A stretch of 62,123 nt of DNA from Desulfobacteraceae bacterium (GTDB taxonomy: Bacteria; Desulfobacterota; Desulfobacteria; Desulfobacterales; Desulfosarcinaceae), in assembly GCA_013003715.1 (NCBI GenBank), contig JABDIN010000081.1, positions 1-62,123 on the forward strand, in the 5' to 3' direction. Shown here one piece after another: positions 9,108 to 18,131 of this stretch. How positions within the stretch are numbered: position 1 is the first letter of the stretch; every line of letters begins with the position of its first letter. The translations under genes and the position numbers were made by a program. The notes below the pieces were generated by a model, which saw only the letters and a program-made list of their open reading frames with translations, searched no databases and was not told where the DNA came from.

Positions 9108-10037
9108 TCATGTAAATAATCGTTGGACCATGCGCCTGTATTCACTTAATGTCATCGCGGTTTTCACGGCCGGAAAAACCTCCGCATGGTGTTTGACCGA
9201 CGGCGCCAGGTATCGCCACAGCCCTTTCATGCGGTCCAGGATATGGCGGGGGCCATGAAGTGTCCGGCTGTACCGGTCCAATAGGTCGTCGTGGAATGCC
9301 TTCAATTTGATCTGTTTATCATGGACCTGGCCCGCGCCGGAGGCTAGGATGCCGGGAAAAAACGGATCGGCCAGCGCCCCGCGCCCGATCATCCACCGGT
9401 TCACCTCCGGAAAGCGCCGGGAGAGAATTTCGAAATCTTTCGTGGTGCTGAGATCACCGTTGAACACCAACGGGTGTTCGCTTAGCGATCTACAGGTTTC
9501 AAAGGCCGTAAGATCCGTGACCCCCGTGTATCCCTGAATGCCGATGCGGGGATGGATCACCACTTCGGCAATGGGAAGCCGGTTGAATACCGGCAGGAGC
9601 CGGAACAGCTCTTCAGGAACCTTCCATCCCAGCCGGGTTTTTATGGAGAGGTTCCCCTTGAGCGCGGGCACCACGGTTTCCAGAAAGCTTTCGACCAGTT
9701 CCCTGTCTGCCAGGAGCCGGCATCCCCGGTTCTTTGCCGCCGACAGGGGATAGGGGCACCCCAGGTTCCAGTTTACGGTGTTATGACCCATATCAAACAG
9801 GTCATTGGCCAATCGAATGAACGCTTCGGGCGATTTGCTCAGAATTTGCGGAATGACCGGCAGCTCGCGGTTGTTTTCCGGCCATACGTCCTTGAGATAT
9901 TTGCGGCGAATCCGGTGGGCCCCGGACGTGGCGATAAACGGGGCCATGGCCCCATGGAATCCGCCGAAATGACGGGCGAAGGTATTTCGAAAAATATGAT
10001 CCGTCACCCCTTTCAGTGGGGCCATGTATAATTTCAT
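9108..10037 (-). CDS. tRNA-dihydrouridine synthase family protein
   Basis: 309 residues. It opens with the Dus signature MAPLKGVTDHIFRN. The catalytic cysteine lies in NLGCPYPL (Cys94), and NGDLSTTKDF plus the RGALADPF phosphate-binding region follow. Dus enzymes use FMN and NADPH to reduce uridine to dihydrouridine in tRNA. The length and the absence of the DusB-type C-terminal zinc/RNA extension fit DusC-like enzymes, but the position modified is not certain. Its ATG overlaps the stop of the upstream truC-like gene by 4 bp (ATGA), so the two are translationally coupled tRNA-modification genes. Confidence 0.85.
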   Translation of the reverse strand: MKLYMAPLKGVTDHIFRNTFARHFGGFHGAMAPFIATSGAHRIRRKYLKDVWPENNRELPVIPQILSKSPEAFIRLANDLFDMGHNTVNWNLGCPYPLSAAKNRGCRLLADRELVESFLETVVPALKGNLSIKTRLGWKVPEELFRLLPVFNRLPIAEVVIHPRIGIQGYTGVTDLTAFETCRSLSEHPLVFNGDLSTTKDFEILSRRFPEVNRWMIGRGALADPFFPGILASGAGQVHDKQIKLKAFHDDLLDRYSRTLHGPRHILDRMKGLWRYLAPSVKHHAEVFPAVKTAMTLSEYRRMVQRLFT

Positions 10038-10768
10038 TCAACCACCTGTTCCCAGCCGAACCGCCGCAACAATGCGCGATATGAGCCGCCTATTTCAACG
10101 CTCACCTTGATTGCTTTATGGGTAAAGGGATGGACGAATCCGAGAGTCGTGGCCGCCAGCAGCAAGCGGTTACAGTCGAACCGGGATGCAAAGAACCGGT
10201 TATGAACGGATTTGCCGTAACGGGTATCACCGATGATCGGATGGGAGAGATGCTTCAGGTGCTGGCGCAGTTGATGCCGCCGCCCGGTCCGGGGACGAAG
10301 CACCACGAGTGAATACCGGCTCGTGGGATAGGTGTCCACGGCAAAGGGCAATTCAATGGTGGCCAGTGTCTTGTATTCCGTGACAGCGGATCGCCTCTTC
10401 GCCGATCTCCGATGATTCGTTCGATACCGCCCTTCCCGCACCTGTTTTACCGGATAGTCGATCAGACCCTCCGCATCCGTATATCCCCGAACCACCGCCA
10501 GGTAGGTTTTCGCCAAACCGCCGGAGCGGATCAGATCTCCGGTCTTCCGGGCGGCATCGGCATCCAGCGCGAAGAGCAGGACACCGGAAGTCGGGCGATC
10601 CAGGCGGTGGAGCGGGTAGACACGTCGACCCACCATGTCCCGGACCCATTGCAGGGTGTAGCCCTGTCCCCGTGAGTCGGCACCACGATGTACCGATACA
10701 CCGGCGGGTTTGTTCACGGCCACATAGTGCTGATCCTGAAAAATGATATCAAGTTGGCGGGTGGGCAT
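10034..10768 (-). CDS. truC: RluA-family pseudouridine synthase, TruC-like
   Basis: 244 residues. The catalytic motif PLHRLDRPTSGVLLF contains the aspartate nucleophile (about Asp57). The N-terminal NKPAGVSVHRG and the late GRRHQLRQHLKHL are also standard for the RluA family. No S4 domain precedes the catalytic domain, which with the overall size matches TruC, the enzyme for pseudouridine 65 in tRNA. A role in other tRNA or rRNA sites cannot be excluded. It is the first gene of a two-gene unit with dus. Confidence 0.8.
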   Translation of the reverse strand: MPTRQLDIIFQDQHYVAVNKPAGVSVHRGADSRGQGYTLQWVRDMVGRRVYPLHRLDRPTSGVLLFALDADAARKTGDLIRSGGLAKTYLAVVRGYTDAEGLIDYPVKQVREGRYRTNHRRSAKRRSAVTEYKTLATIELPFAVDTYPTSRYSLVVLRPRTGRRHQLRQHLKHLSHPIIGDTRYGKSVHNRFFASRFDCNRLLLAATTLGFVHPFTHKAIKVSVEIGGSYRALLRRFGWEQVVE

Positions 10769-10918
10769 GGGGGATAATACGATAGATCCCGTATTTTAGG
10801 CAATGGAACCTTGAGGCCTGTTTACCGGAGATCACGATCCCCATGCCCGCCATTCAGGGAGGGCAATGACTATCATCACGGTTACCCCCGGCTCAGGTAT
10901 AATCCATTGCCGGCTGGA

Positions 10919-10968
10919 CCGGTGAGGACAAATTGACGCTATCCAACTGCGGTCATTGTCCTCACCGG
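10919..10968. repeat. Long inverted repeat between two leftward genes
   Basis: Arms CCGGTGAGGACAA and TTGTCCTCACCGG (13 bp, perfect) surround a 24-base loop, 64 bp past the stop of the nuclease gene. No T-run follows on either strand, so it may be a factor-dependent terminator or mRNA-stabilising hairpin for the nuclease transcript rather than a classic intrinsic terminator. The rest of the 263-base gap (10769-11031) holds nothing recognisable. Confidence 0.5.
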
Positions 10969-11031
10969 CAGCAAGCGGCCATCGTTTCTCAACCGATGGT
11001 GGATTTCATCCACCGTATCAAATGAAATCGC

Positions 11032-14000
11032 CTACTCCACCCACGCCGTGGGCATCAGTACGGCCCCGGTCTCCGATGCCAGCTCCAGACAATAGTTCCC
11101 TGAAAAGGCTTTTCGACCGCCGAAAAGCGATTGCTCAACCACCATCACTTTGTAGGTGCCGGTGGCCGGCAGTTTTGCCACGATGCCATGGGGGAGCGCG
11201 CCTTGGCGTATTTTCAACAGTTGCGCACCAGTGATGGCATCGGCCAGGATCAGTGCCGCTTTTTTTCCGGTGTGTGCGCCGTCAGGATCAGGTGCCAGTA
11301 ACAATTCCACCTTTTCACCGGCCTCTCCCTGGAAGATGAAGATATCCACATCCGGCCAGAAGCCGCCGTCATCACCCAGGGCCGCGCAATATGTGCTCGT
11401 TCCCGGGATCACCTCGATGCCGACGGAAACGGTATTGTTCACCGGATCCGGGTCCATGGTCGGCGATGATGCCCCGGCGGTGAAGGTGAAACTGCCTTCC
11501 CGGGCGGCAATGGTCGTGATATTGATGTGGGCCGGATTTTCAGATAAGTCACCGAGTTCACAGGTGATGATGCCGCCGGCATCTGCGCAGCTTCCCTGGG
11601 ATGCGTCGGCCGAGCGATAGTCCAGACCGGCGGGCAACACACCGGTCACCTGCACGGTCCGGGCATCGTTGGGACCGCCGTTCTCGACACTGATCTTGAT
11701 CCTTACTTCTTTGCCCAAAACCACCGGTGCCACAGGACCGGTTATGGTCGCGGACAGATCCGCTTCCATGGGATCGCAGGCATCTCCCCTGCCATCACCA
11801 TCAGTGTCCGCCTGATCAGGGTTCGGTATATCCGGGCAATTGTCTATGTCGTCCGGCACACCATCCCCGTCCGTGTCCATGAAAAGATCCAGACCGATGA
11901 TCACCGGGTCGTGATCCGATGCCCGGAAAGGGCCGCTGTCGTAAAGCGACGACACTTGTCCCGGGGTCTTGTACTCCACATTGTAGTCGAGCACCTTGGG
12001 TTCGTCCGGATTGATATGCCATTGTGTGACACCGGTCACCTGATCCGCCAGCGACTCTCCGGCCAGGGCATGATCGAGATAGCCGGCTTCTCCCATAAAC
12101 ACATACGAGTAGGCATCCCCATCGGCAAACCGCTGGATCAGGTTGGCATAGCCACCGGCGGTTAAGGTGGTGATGGGGTCTTCCATGGCATAGGCGTTGA
12201 GATCGCCGATGATCAGGATATCCGGATCGTCGATGCCGGTGGGTGCGGTGGCCAGCCAGGTCATGAGCTCCGCCGCCGCTTCCACACGGGTCAGGTTGCA
12301 GTTACCCTGACCGTCGCCGGTATCCGGGTCGCTGACATCGTCACAGGCACTGCCCTTGGATTTGAAGTGGTTGACCACCACGGTAAAGCGTTCGCCGGTG
12401 GCGATTTCCATGAAGGATTGTGCCAGCGGCTGGCGGTTTTTATCCGCAAAAGCGCCCTCACCGGTGGTGGCTGACATGCCAACGGGTTCAACTACTGACG
12501 CATTGTAAATGATGCCCACGGTGATTTCGTCGCCGCCGATACCGGTCCATCCGGGATCGGTGAAGGCATATACGGGGTCACCGGGAACCAGATCGTTCAA
12601 CCCGTCCACCAGGTCCGCAATGGCGCTGGTACTGCCGAAACCGTCGTTTTCGATTTCCATCAGACCGATCACATGGGCATCCATGGCCTGGATGGCGCTG
12701 ATGATTTTATCGCGTTGCCGGGTGAATTCCTCGGCCGAGTTCGCGCCCCGTGGTGTGGGAAATCCGCCCCCCAGGCCGTCGCCGTTGAAGTAGTTGAGCA
12801 CATTGAAGCTCGCCACGCGTAGGCGGCCACCCACCGGTGCGGGCATATCGGTTCTCGGGTTTTCAAAGGCCTCGAAAAACGGTGCTTCCGTGGCCTGTAC
12901 ATGATACGCCCCGAATCCGTAATTCAGGATGCCGCGCAGTCCGGAGACGGTGTAACCACAGCGTACCGTATTTCCGGCGGTAAGGGCTGGTGCCGGATAG
13001 ATGATGGGATCGGGATTTTGGGAGATAATCGCATCATCCAATAAAATCCGATTGAGCAGATTCTGTTCCTTGACCGCCAGGGCCGGTGCGCCCGGTTCGG
13101 CTACATTGGTGGGATTCCAGAGCCGCCCGTTGGAAAGCAGTAACCGGCCGTACCGGCCCAGATCGTATGTCTCCGATACCGTGAGCGTTTGGGAAAAAAC
13201 AACGGACATGCCTTCGATCTCCTCCCATGCCGCCGTCGTCTCTACGGGCAATTGCGCCGTTACCGGTGCAGGAAGCGGTACGCCGGTGCCGCATATCAGC
13301 AGGTCCGTGACATTGGTCATCTCGGTGAGACCATAGTATTCCGTGATGGTGCCCCGCAAGCGCACCTTGTCGCCGATATTCACATCCTCCAGGCTGCGGC
13401 CGTATACAAACAGGCCCTCGGATGTGGCCGGATTGCCATCGGCATCAGCATCTTCTTCCTGGACAAAAAACCCGCCAAGTGTCGGCGCATCCCCCTGGAA
13501 GTCACCGACCACGATGCCTTCGACGATGACGCCGGCGGTTCCGTTCAATGGGCTGACATCGCCGTCGCCCTGGACCTCATGGATATAGGTGGCGGGATCA
13601 CCGCAGGCACCGAAATCACCGGTTCCTTCGCACCCCTCGAAAGAATCGCCATCCAGGCGTGTGCCGGGTGAGAACAGGGCACCGGATGTCGATGCCGGGC
13701 CGTGTTTGACAAAGGCGCCGGTGAGGTCCGGGGAGCGGGTCAGGGATTGGTTGTCACCACCCTCACCCCCATAGGTCGCCTCAACAATTATGGTATCGCC
13801 GTTTGCCAGTGTGATGGTATCGCCAGTGTTGTTCAAACCCAGCGTGCCGCTCGAAGCGGTCTGGACCACCGCATTCCCGAAATTACCGGCGGGTGAACCG
13901 CCGCCGAAAACAACGACACCGCATTGGGCCGGTATCACCGTACCGGCGGGAAAAAAGTGCCGAACCCCCACCTCATCGGACAGGGTCCAGCCGGAAATAT

Positions 14001-15324
14001 CCGTTGCGGTATTCGTGTTGTTGATGATTTCGACGAATTCGTCCTGGGCCGTATCGACAACCCCGTCTCCATTGGCATCCCCGGCCGTGCTGTCCGGATC
14101 CGCATGGATTTCATTGATTACCAGATCGAATGCAGGCGGAAAAACCAGGTCATTGTCGTCCCGGGGCTGGATTTTGAAGCTGCCGAATGAATAATCCAGC
14201 GGCCCGACAACTGCATCCAGGACGTCGCCAAGACCGGGTACGTAGGTGTAGGCGCCGCGATCATCGATCACCACATCGCCGCTTTCGTCGCTCACCGTCC
14301 ATTCACCGTATCCCAGGTCCGGATTTGTTACGGTTACCGTTTCCACACCCACCAGCATGGCTTCCCATTGTTCGGCGGACACATCGGCCGTCGCCAGGAC
14401 CATTGGTTGGGGCAGGGCATTGCCGGAGGAGATCACCGTATAGGCGGTCAGTTCGTCCAGTTCCGTCAAGTTATAGTATTCTTTGACGGTTCCGGTGATA
14501 CGGAGACGGTCGCCCATGGCCGGGACGTTCACCGTGTCATGCACCCACAGACCGGCCCAGGCCGTTGCCGACGGGTCCTGAATGAAGTATCCGCCGCTGA
14601 ACAGGGCGGTCACCATGCCCTCCGTGGTGATGTCGGCCAGATCCTTCAGGGGAGAATCCCCGACCGGATCGGTGGTGTACTGGATATCGTAGATGGTGGT
14701 ATAGTCAGGACCGGCACCCGGCAGATAACTGCTCAGGGGAAATGGTATTGCCGCCGTGCCGTTGGCGGTTTCGCCGTCCAGGGCATCGGGGCCGCTGAAA
14801 TACCAGTTGGACAATACAAAGGAGGTGCCGTCCGGACCGGTTTCACTCTGCCGGTAGGCCCAGCCATCGCGATATTCCCAGGGTTGGCCCGTACCGCTCA
14901 CATTGATATCTCCGAACACATCCACCACCACACCATTTTCAAACAGCTCGATGGCGTCATCACCGTTGATCGAAGCGGCCGCACCTGTGTAATCCGGGGC
15001 AAATCCGACAAAATTAGTGAATTCCGTTGCTTCCGTAGCAACGTATAGAAAACTGCCGGCCGCCACCGAAACCGCCGGAAATGTAAACTCCTGGCCGTCG
15101 GTACCGCCGCCGTTATTGGCGCTGCCGAATCCATACCGGCTAAGATCCATGACATCGTTTATTGTATAAAATTCAACGGCTTTGGGCAGCCCGCCGGTGA
15201 GCGGCCCATCGATCACGCCGGTGATGATCAGGTCCGATGCCAACACAGCACCCCCTGAACCCATCACTATACTGACCACCAACAACCATCTGAACCATCT
15301 GAACCCTCTAAAAAGCCTCATCAT
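11032..15324 (-). CDS. Secreted multi-domain ExeM/NucH-type extracellular nuclease
   Basis: 1430 residues with a signal peptide (hydrophobic core near 12-28). The order is: an N-terminal LTD-like region; an OB-like segment (near 230-300); a lamin-tail domain (near 405-530, VINEIHADPDS and DISGWTLSDE); a second OB-like segment; an endonuclease/exonuclease/phosphatase domain (about 830-1145, with ASFNVLNYFNGDG, GLMEIENDG, IGDLNAYAMEDP and SDHDPV); calcium-binding thrombospondin type-3 repeats (about 1150-1185, DTDGDGVPDDIDNCPD); a DUF11-like adhesion domain; and a C-terminal beta domain. This is the ExeM/NucH layout. It probably degrades extracellular DNA for nutrient use or biofilm turnover. 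AAAGGAG precedes a double ATG. Confidence 0.85.
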   Translation of the reverse strand: MMRLFRGFRWFRWLLVVSIVMGSGGAVLASDLIITGVIDGPLTGGLPKAVEFYTINDVMDLSRYGFGSANNGGGTDGQEFTFPAVSVAAGSFLYVATEATEFTNFVGFAPDYTGAAASINGDDAIELFENGVVVDVFGDINVSGTGQPWEYRDGWAYRQSETGPDGTSFVLSNWYFSGPDALDGETANGTAAIPFPLSSYLPGAGPDYTTIYDIQYTTDPVGDSPLKDLADITTEGMVTALFSGGYFIQDPSATAWAGLWVHDTVNVPAMGDRLRITGTVKEYYNLTELDELTAYTVISSGNALPQPMVLATADVSAEQWEAMLVGVETVTVTNPDLGYGEWTVSDESGDVVIDDRGAYTYVPGLGDVLDAVVGPLDYSFGSFKIQPRDDNDLVFPPAFDLVINEIHADPDSTAGDANGDGVVDTAQDEFVEIINNTNTATDISGWTLSDEVGVRHFFPAGTVIPAQCGVVVFGGGSPAGNFGNAVVQTASSGTLGLNNTGDTITLANGDTIIVEATYGGEGGDNQSLTRSPDLTGAFVKHGPASTSGALFSPGTRLDGDSFEGCEGTGDFGACGDPATYIHEVQGDGDVSPLNGTAGVIVEGIVVGDFQGDAPTLGGFFVQEEDADADGNPATSEGLFVYGRSLEDVNIGDKVRLRGTITEYYGLTEMTNVTDLLICGTGVPLPAPVTAQLPVETTAAWEEIEGMSVVFSQTLTVSETYDLGRYGRLLLSNGRLWNPTNVAEPGAPALAVKEQNLLNRILLDDAIISQNPDPIIYPAPALTAGNTVRCGYTVSGLRGILNYGFGAYHVQATEAPFFEAFENPRTDMPAPVGGRLRVASFNVLNYFNGDGLGGGFPTPRGANSAEEFTRQRDKIISAIQAMDAHVIGLMEIENDGFGSTSAIADLVDGLNDLVPGDPVYAFTDPGWTGIGGDEITVGIIYNASVVEPVGMSATTGEGAFADKNRQPLAQSFMEIATGERFTVVVNHFKSKGSACDDVSDPDTGDGQGNCNLTRVEAAAELMTWLATAPTGIDDPDILIIGDLNAYAMEDPITTLTAGGYANLIQRFADGDAYSYVFMGEAGYLDHALAGESLADQVTGVTQWHINPDEPKVLDYNVEYKTPGQVSSLYDSGPFRASDHDPVIIGLDLFMDTDGDGVPDDIDNCPDIPNPDQADTDGDGRGDACDPMEADLSATITGPVAPVVLGKEVRIKISVENGGPNDARTVQVTGVLPAGLDYRSADASQGSCADAGGIITCELGDLSENPAHINITTIAAREGSFTFTAGASSPTMDPDPVNNTVSVGIEVIPGTSTYCAALGDDGGFWPDVDIFIFQGEAGEKVELLLAPDPDGAHTGKKAALILADAITGAQLLKIRQGALPHGIVAKLPATGTYKVMVVEQSLFGGRKAFSGNYCLELASETGAVLMPTAWVE

Positions 15325-15688
15325 AATCTCCTTTCATACGAGCGTGGAACGGATTGATTTTCAGGCCGGAGCCGTCCTGTATCCGCTTGCTGCAGACCGG
15401 TGCACTACCGCTATGAGCCCGCACCGGTCGTTGCAATGCCGGGATATGTGCTGCTCCGACCGCGTTTGGAAACACCACACCGAACCAACAAATTGTTCGG
15501 GAATGATTAAATAATGTTTTTTGGGATCACGTTTCAGGATTGAACCGGAAGTGAACGAATGCGAATGCCGGGGCCTGGTGGCAGGAGCAGTAAAGAATCT
15601 GGCCCCCAGAAATAACTGGAACTTTCGCGTCTGCTGGATCCGTCGCGTTGGCCACTGCCGGATACCGGCAGCGGCTTGTGTCTATCGT

Positions 15689-15702
15689 ATGATAATTATC
15701 AT
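15689..15702. promoter_or_regulatory. ATGATAATTATCAT palindrome (Fur-box-like)
   Basis: A perfect 14-bp palindrome whose core resembles half of the classical Fur consensus (GATAATGATAATCATTATC). It lies about 365 bp upstream of the leftward nuclease gene and is not followed by a supported rightward gene. A short frame beginning MKKTSVC starts inside it but has no ribosome site. Regulatory function is only a suggestion. Confidence 0.25.
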
Positions 15703-15777
15703 GAAAAAAACAAGTGTTTGCTCTTTGGGTTCCAGGGTGATCGTATGTGGATTCGGCATGGCATCAGATATTTAAAA

Positions 15778-15947
15778 ATATTGTTCCTGCTTTGATACAA
15801 GGTACGGGGATAATGTCAAATTACAAAATCCAAATGCCAAATGGCGGAATGCTGCCGTTTTATCTTCACTTTTTCGTCAAAGCGAGTCTTTAAAAATAGA
15901 TAGAATACATTCATTTGAAATTTGAGCTTTGGCATTTGACATTACCT
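15778..15947 (+). repeat. Dispersed MITE-like repeat, copy 1
   Basis: About 170 bp, clearly homologous by eye (roughly four bases in five) to the reverse complement of 29485-29648. The inner 134 bp (15811-15944) is bounded by imperfect terminal inverted repeats: TAATGTCAAATTACAAA at the left and the inverse of TAATGTCAAATGCCAAA at the right. Homology continues leftward beyond the inverted repeat over CTTTGATACAAGGT. There is no coding capacity. This fits a non-autonomous miniature element or a dispersed intergenic repeat family. Confidence 0.75.
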
Positions 15948-15966
15948 GTTAGATTGCGGATTCGAT

Positions 15967-16013
15967 ACCCTCTCCCCCGGTTGTATGGATCCTTGCCATC
16001 CGAAGGAGAGGGT
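15967..16013 (-). terminator. Possible hairpin downstream of the 5'-nucleotidase gene
   Basis: Arms ACCCTCTCC and GGAGAGGGT are separated by 29 bases, about 50 bp past the stop of the leftward nucleotidase gene. There is no T-tract, so intrinsic termination is doubtful; it may be a processed 3' end structure. Confidence 0.3.
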
Positions 16014-16061
16014 TTGAGTGATGTGATGACCCGGACATCACGAACACCAATTGAATCTTAT

Positions 16062-17846
16062 TTACTTCTTCCCGAACAACATTTCATGGTCTTTCTGTTT
16101 TGCCTTCTCCCACCACTCCCCGGGGATGACCTGCCAGTTGCCGAAGGCTGCCGGTGTGACGACGCCTTTTTCCTCGATCCATTTCATGAGGAAATAACGG
16201 AGATCTTTTATGGTGGAGGAGATCATCCGATCGGTCAGTTTGTCCTTGGGGATACCCGCGCCCCGGGTGAGATGCCCACCACCGCCGTTACCCCGGTATG
16301 AGTTGATGGCGATGGTATACTCGCTTGTCATGTCGAAGGGCTTGCCGTCCGCCATGGACGAGATGGCAATACGTTCCCCCATGGGTTTTGAAACATCCAC
16401 CGTATAATTGATGCCGGCCGCGGAATCATAGTTGTAGTATCTGGCCGTGGTTTCGTAGGAATTGTTGCGGGGTGAGAAGATAAGGTCTCCCTTGTCATCT
16501 TTTTTGAAATTCATGAGATGGTCCTCGGCATTTTGCATCTGGTTGAACCAGAGACCATAGGAATATTCCAGGAAATCCTTCACCTCCCGGCCGGACAATT
16601 TCATGGTGTACAGCAGGTTTTCATATTTATAGAGTTTGAACATGTCCCGGACAAACATGTCGCCGGCATCGATGGTCTTGTCGAAGCTCAGTGGTGCGGC
16701 AAAGGAAATATCCGCATCGGTGATGTCCAGCTGGATCCGGTGGATCAAGTCTACAAAAGCGGAATCGCCGAACATGGCCTCCCGGGTGGAGATCGCCGAT
16801 GCCAGCGTGCCCACCTTTTTCGATACATAGGACTTGATCATATCGATCTTCGGTTCGAAAGCCGCCATATAGTCAGGGTCGGGGCTCAAACCGGCTACGT
16901 CGATTATTTGCCCCTGTTTCCGCTTGACCCACTTCAGGGCCTCTTTATCCCACTGCAGGTCGATTCGGGCCACGGCCAGTGTCCTGGCGGCATTCCGTGC
17001 GCCGAGGAGCAGCACGCCGTTGTCCAGGATTTCGTTCCATCCCGCGTGATCATGCCCGGCGAATACCACGTCAAAACCAGGCACCTTCAGGGCCACCAGT
17101 TTGGTGGCGTTTTCATTGTTCGGTGTATTTTCATCGCCGCCGCCGTAAGTGAAATCCACGCCGGAATGGAACAATCCCACCAGCAGATCAGGGTTTTCCT
17201 TCTCACGGATGATGGGGACCCATCGTTCGGCGGACACCACCATGTCTTCGAATTCAATGCCCTCCCAGATATTTTCGGGCAGCCAATTGGGAATACCGGG
17301 GGTGATCAATCCCAGGACGGCGATCTTGATACCTTTTTGTTTAATCACAGTATAGGGTTTGAAATACGGTTTTCCTGTAGATTTATCGATGGCATTGGCG
17401 GCCAGCCATGGAAACTCGAATTCCCTGACGATTTTATCGAACACGGGATGCCCCGGTTCGATATCGTGATTTCCCACCGAGCCGGCACCATAGTCCATGT
17501 AGTTCATCACCGAGGCCACGAGGTGTTCGTCTTTCACCGCTTCAAAATTAGAATAATATACGGTGGGCTGTCCCTGCAGGATGTCCCCGTTATCCAGCAG
17601 TAGCGGTGTTATCCCGGCATCTTTCTGCTCGTTTATCCAGGTCTGGATCTGGGCCAGGGAAGTGTCCGCTTTCTTGTTTTCAATAAAATCCCATGGAAAC
17701 AATGCCCCGTGAACGTCTGAGGTTTCAGCAATGACGATGGACGCCGAGTCCGGCCGTTTTTGGATGATACCGGCGCAACCGGCCGTGAGAACCAGGATCG
17801 TGAGGACCCAGGCGATAACCAGCTTGTAGGTGTAAGTTCGATTCAT
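16062..17846 (-). CDS. 5'-nucleotidase/UshA-family metallophosphatase lipoprotein
   Basis: 594 residues. The N-terminus is a lipoprotein signal (VLTILVLTAGCAG), so the protein is anchored on the cell envelope. The metallophosphatase domain (about 35-300) has the metal ligands in TSDVHG, NGDILQG, GNHDIE and GHDHAG. The 5'-nucleotidase C-terminal domain (about 340-540) includes the substrate loop NSYRGNGGGGH. It probably hydrolyses extracellular nucleotides or 2',3'-cyclic nucleotides, which would complement the upstream secreted nuclease in a DNA/nucleotide scavenging pair. AAAGGAG before the ATG at 17846 sets the start and excludes a longer in-frame extension. Confidence 0.85.
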   Translation of the reverse strand: MNRTYTYKLVIAWVLTILVLTAGCAGIIQKRPDSASIVIAETSDVHGALFPWDFIENKKADTSLAQIQTWINEQKDAGITPLLLDNGDILQGQPTVYYSNFEAVKDEHLVASVMNYMDYGAGSVGNHDIEPGHPVFDKIVREFEFPWLAANAIDKSTGKPYFKPYTVIKQKGIKIAVLGLITPGIPNWLPENIWEGIEFEDMVVSAERWVPIIREKENPDLLVGLFHSGVDFTYGGGDENTPNNENATKLVALKVPGFDVVFAGHDHAGWNEILDNGVLLLGARNAARTLAVARIDLQWDKEALKWVKRKQGQIIDVAGLSPDPDYMAAFEPKIDMIKSYVSKKVGTLASAISTREAMFGDSAFVDLIHRIQLDITDADISFAAPLSFDKTIDAGDMFVRDMFKLYKYENLLYTMKLSGREVKDFLEYSYGLWFNQMQNAEDHLMNFKKDDKGDLIFSPRNNSYETTARYYNYDSAAGINYTVDVSKPMGERIAISSMADGKPFDMTSEYTIAINSYRGNGGGGHLTRGAGIPKDKLTDRMISSTIKDLRYFLMKWIEEKGVVTPAAFGNWQVIPGEWWEKAKQKDHEMLFGKK

Positions 17847-18131
17847 GTCCACTCCTTTATAATTGTGTGTATGGGCGTTCTTATGTGGGAATCCGTTCTT
17901 CCCGGTGGTGCTGTTCTGTTGCGGTGTTGCCTCATTCGGCACAACATCACCATACGGTAGAAGCGCTTGCTTTTTCAAGCAGGAAAGCGTGGAATTCTGG
18001 AAACGGTGTTCCCGGCGATGGCATGCCGGCGTTATCCGTGAAAAAACCACCTTTGAAAGGTATTGAATTCAGAGGGCTGCATTGATAAAGATTCAATTGA
18101 GATCGTTTAAATAAAAAAGGAGGAGGCAAAC

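Larger units (their letters stand above)
15325..16061. other. 737-bp gene-free region with a dispersed repeat
   Basis: No supported gene lies between the nuclease and 5'-nucleotidase genes, both leftward. The stretch contains the 14-bp palindrome at 15689-15702, repeat copy 1 at 15778-15947, and a C/G-rich inverted repeat at 15967-16013, each listed separately. The first 360 bases presumably include the nuclease promoter. Confidence 0.6.

Noticed and set aside
10919-10968. Attachment site or integron attC-like structure.
   Set aside because: No integrase, no duplicated core elsewhere in the window, and it sits at the expected place for a transcript 3' end.
15701-15775. Small gene encoding a 24-residue signal-peptide-like product (MKKTSVC...).
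   Set aside because: There is no ribosome-binding site, the start lies within the palindrome, and no longer product is possible; kept only as context for the repeat.
16518-17603. A 361-codon open frame on the plus strand.
   Set aside because: It is antisense to the 5'-nucleotidase gene, whose catalytic motifs are clear; no known motif appears in the antisense frame.
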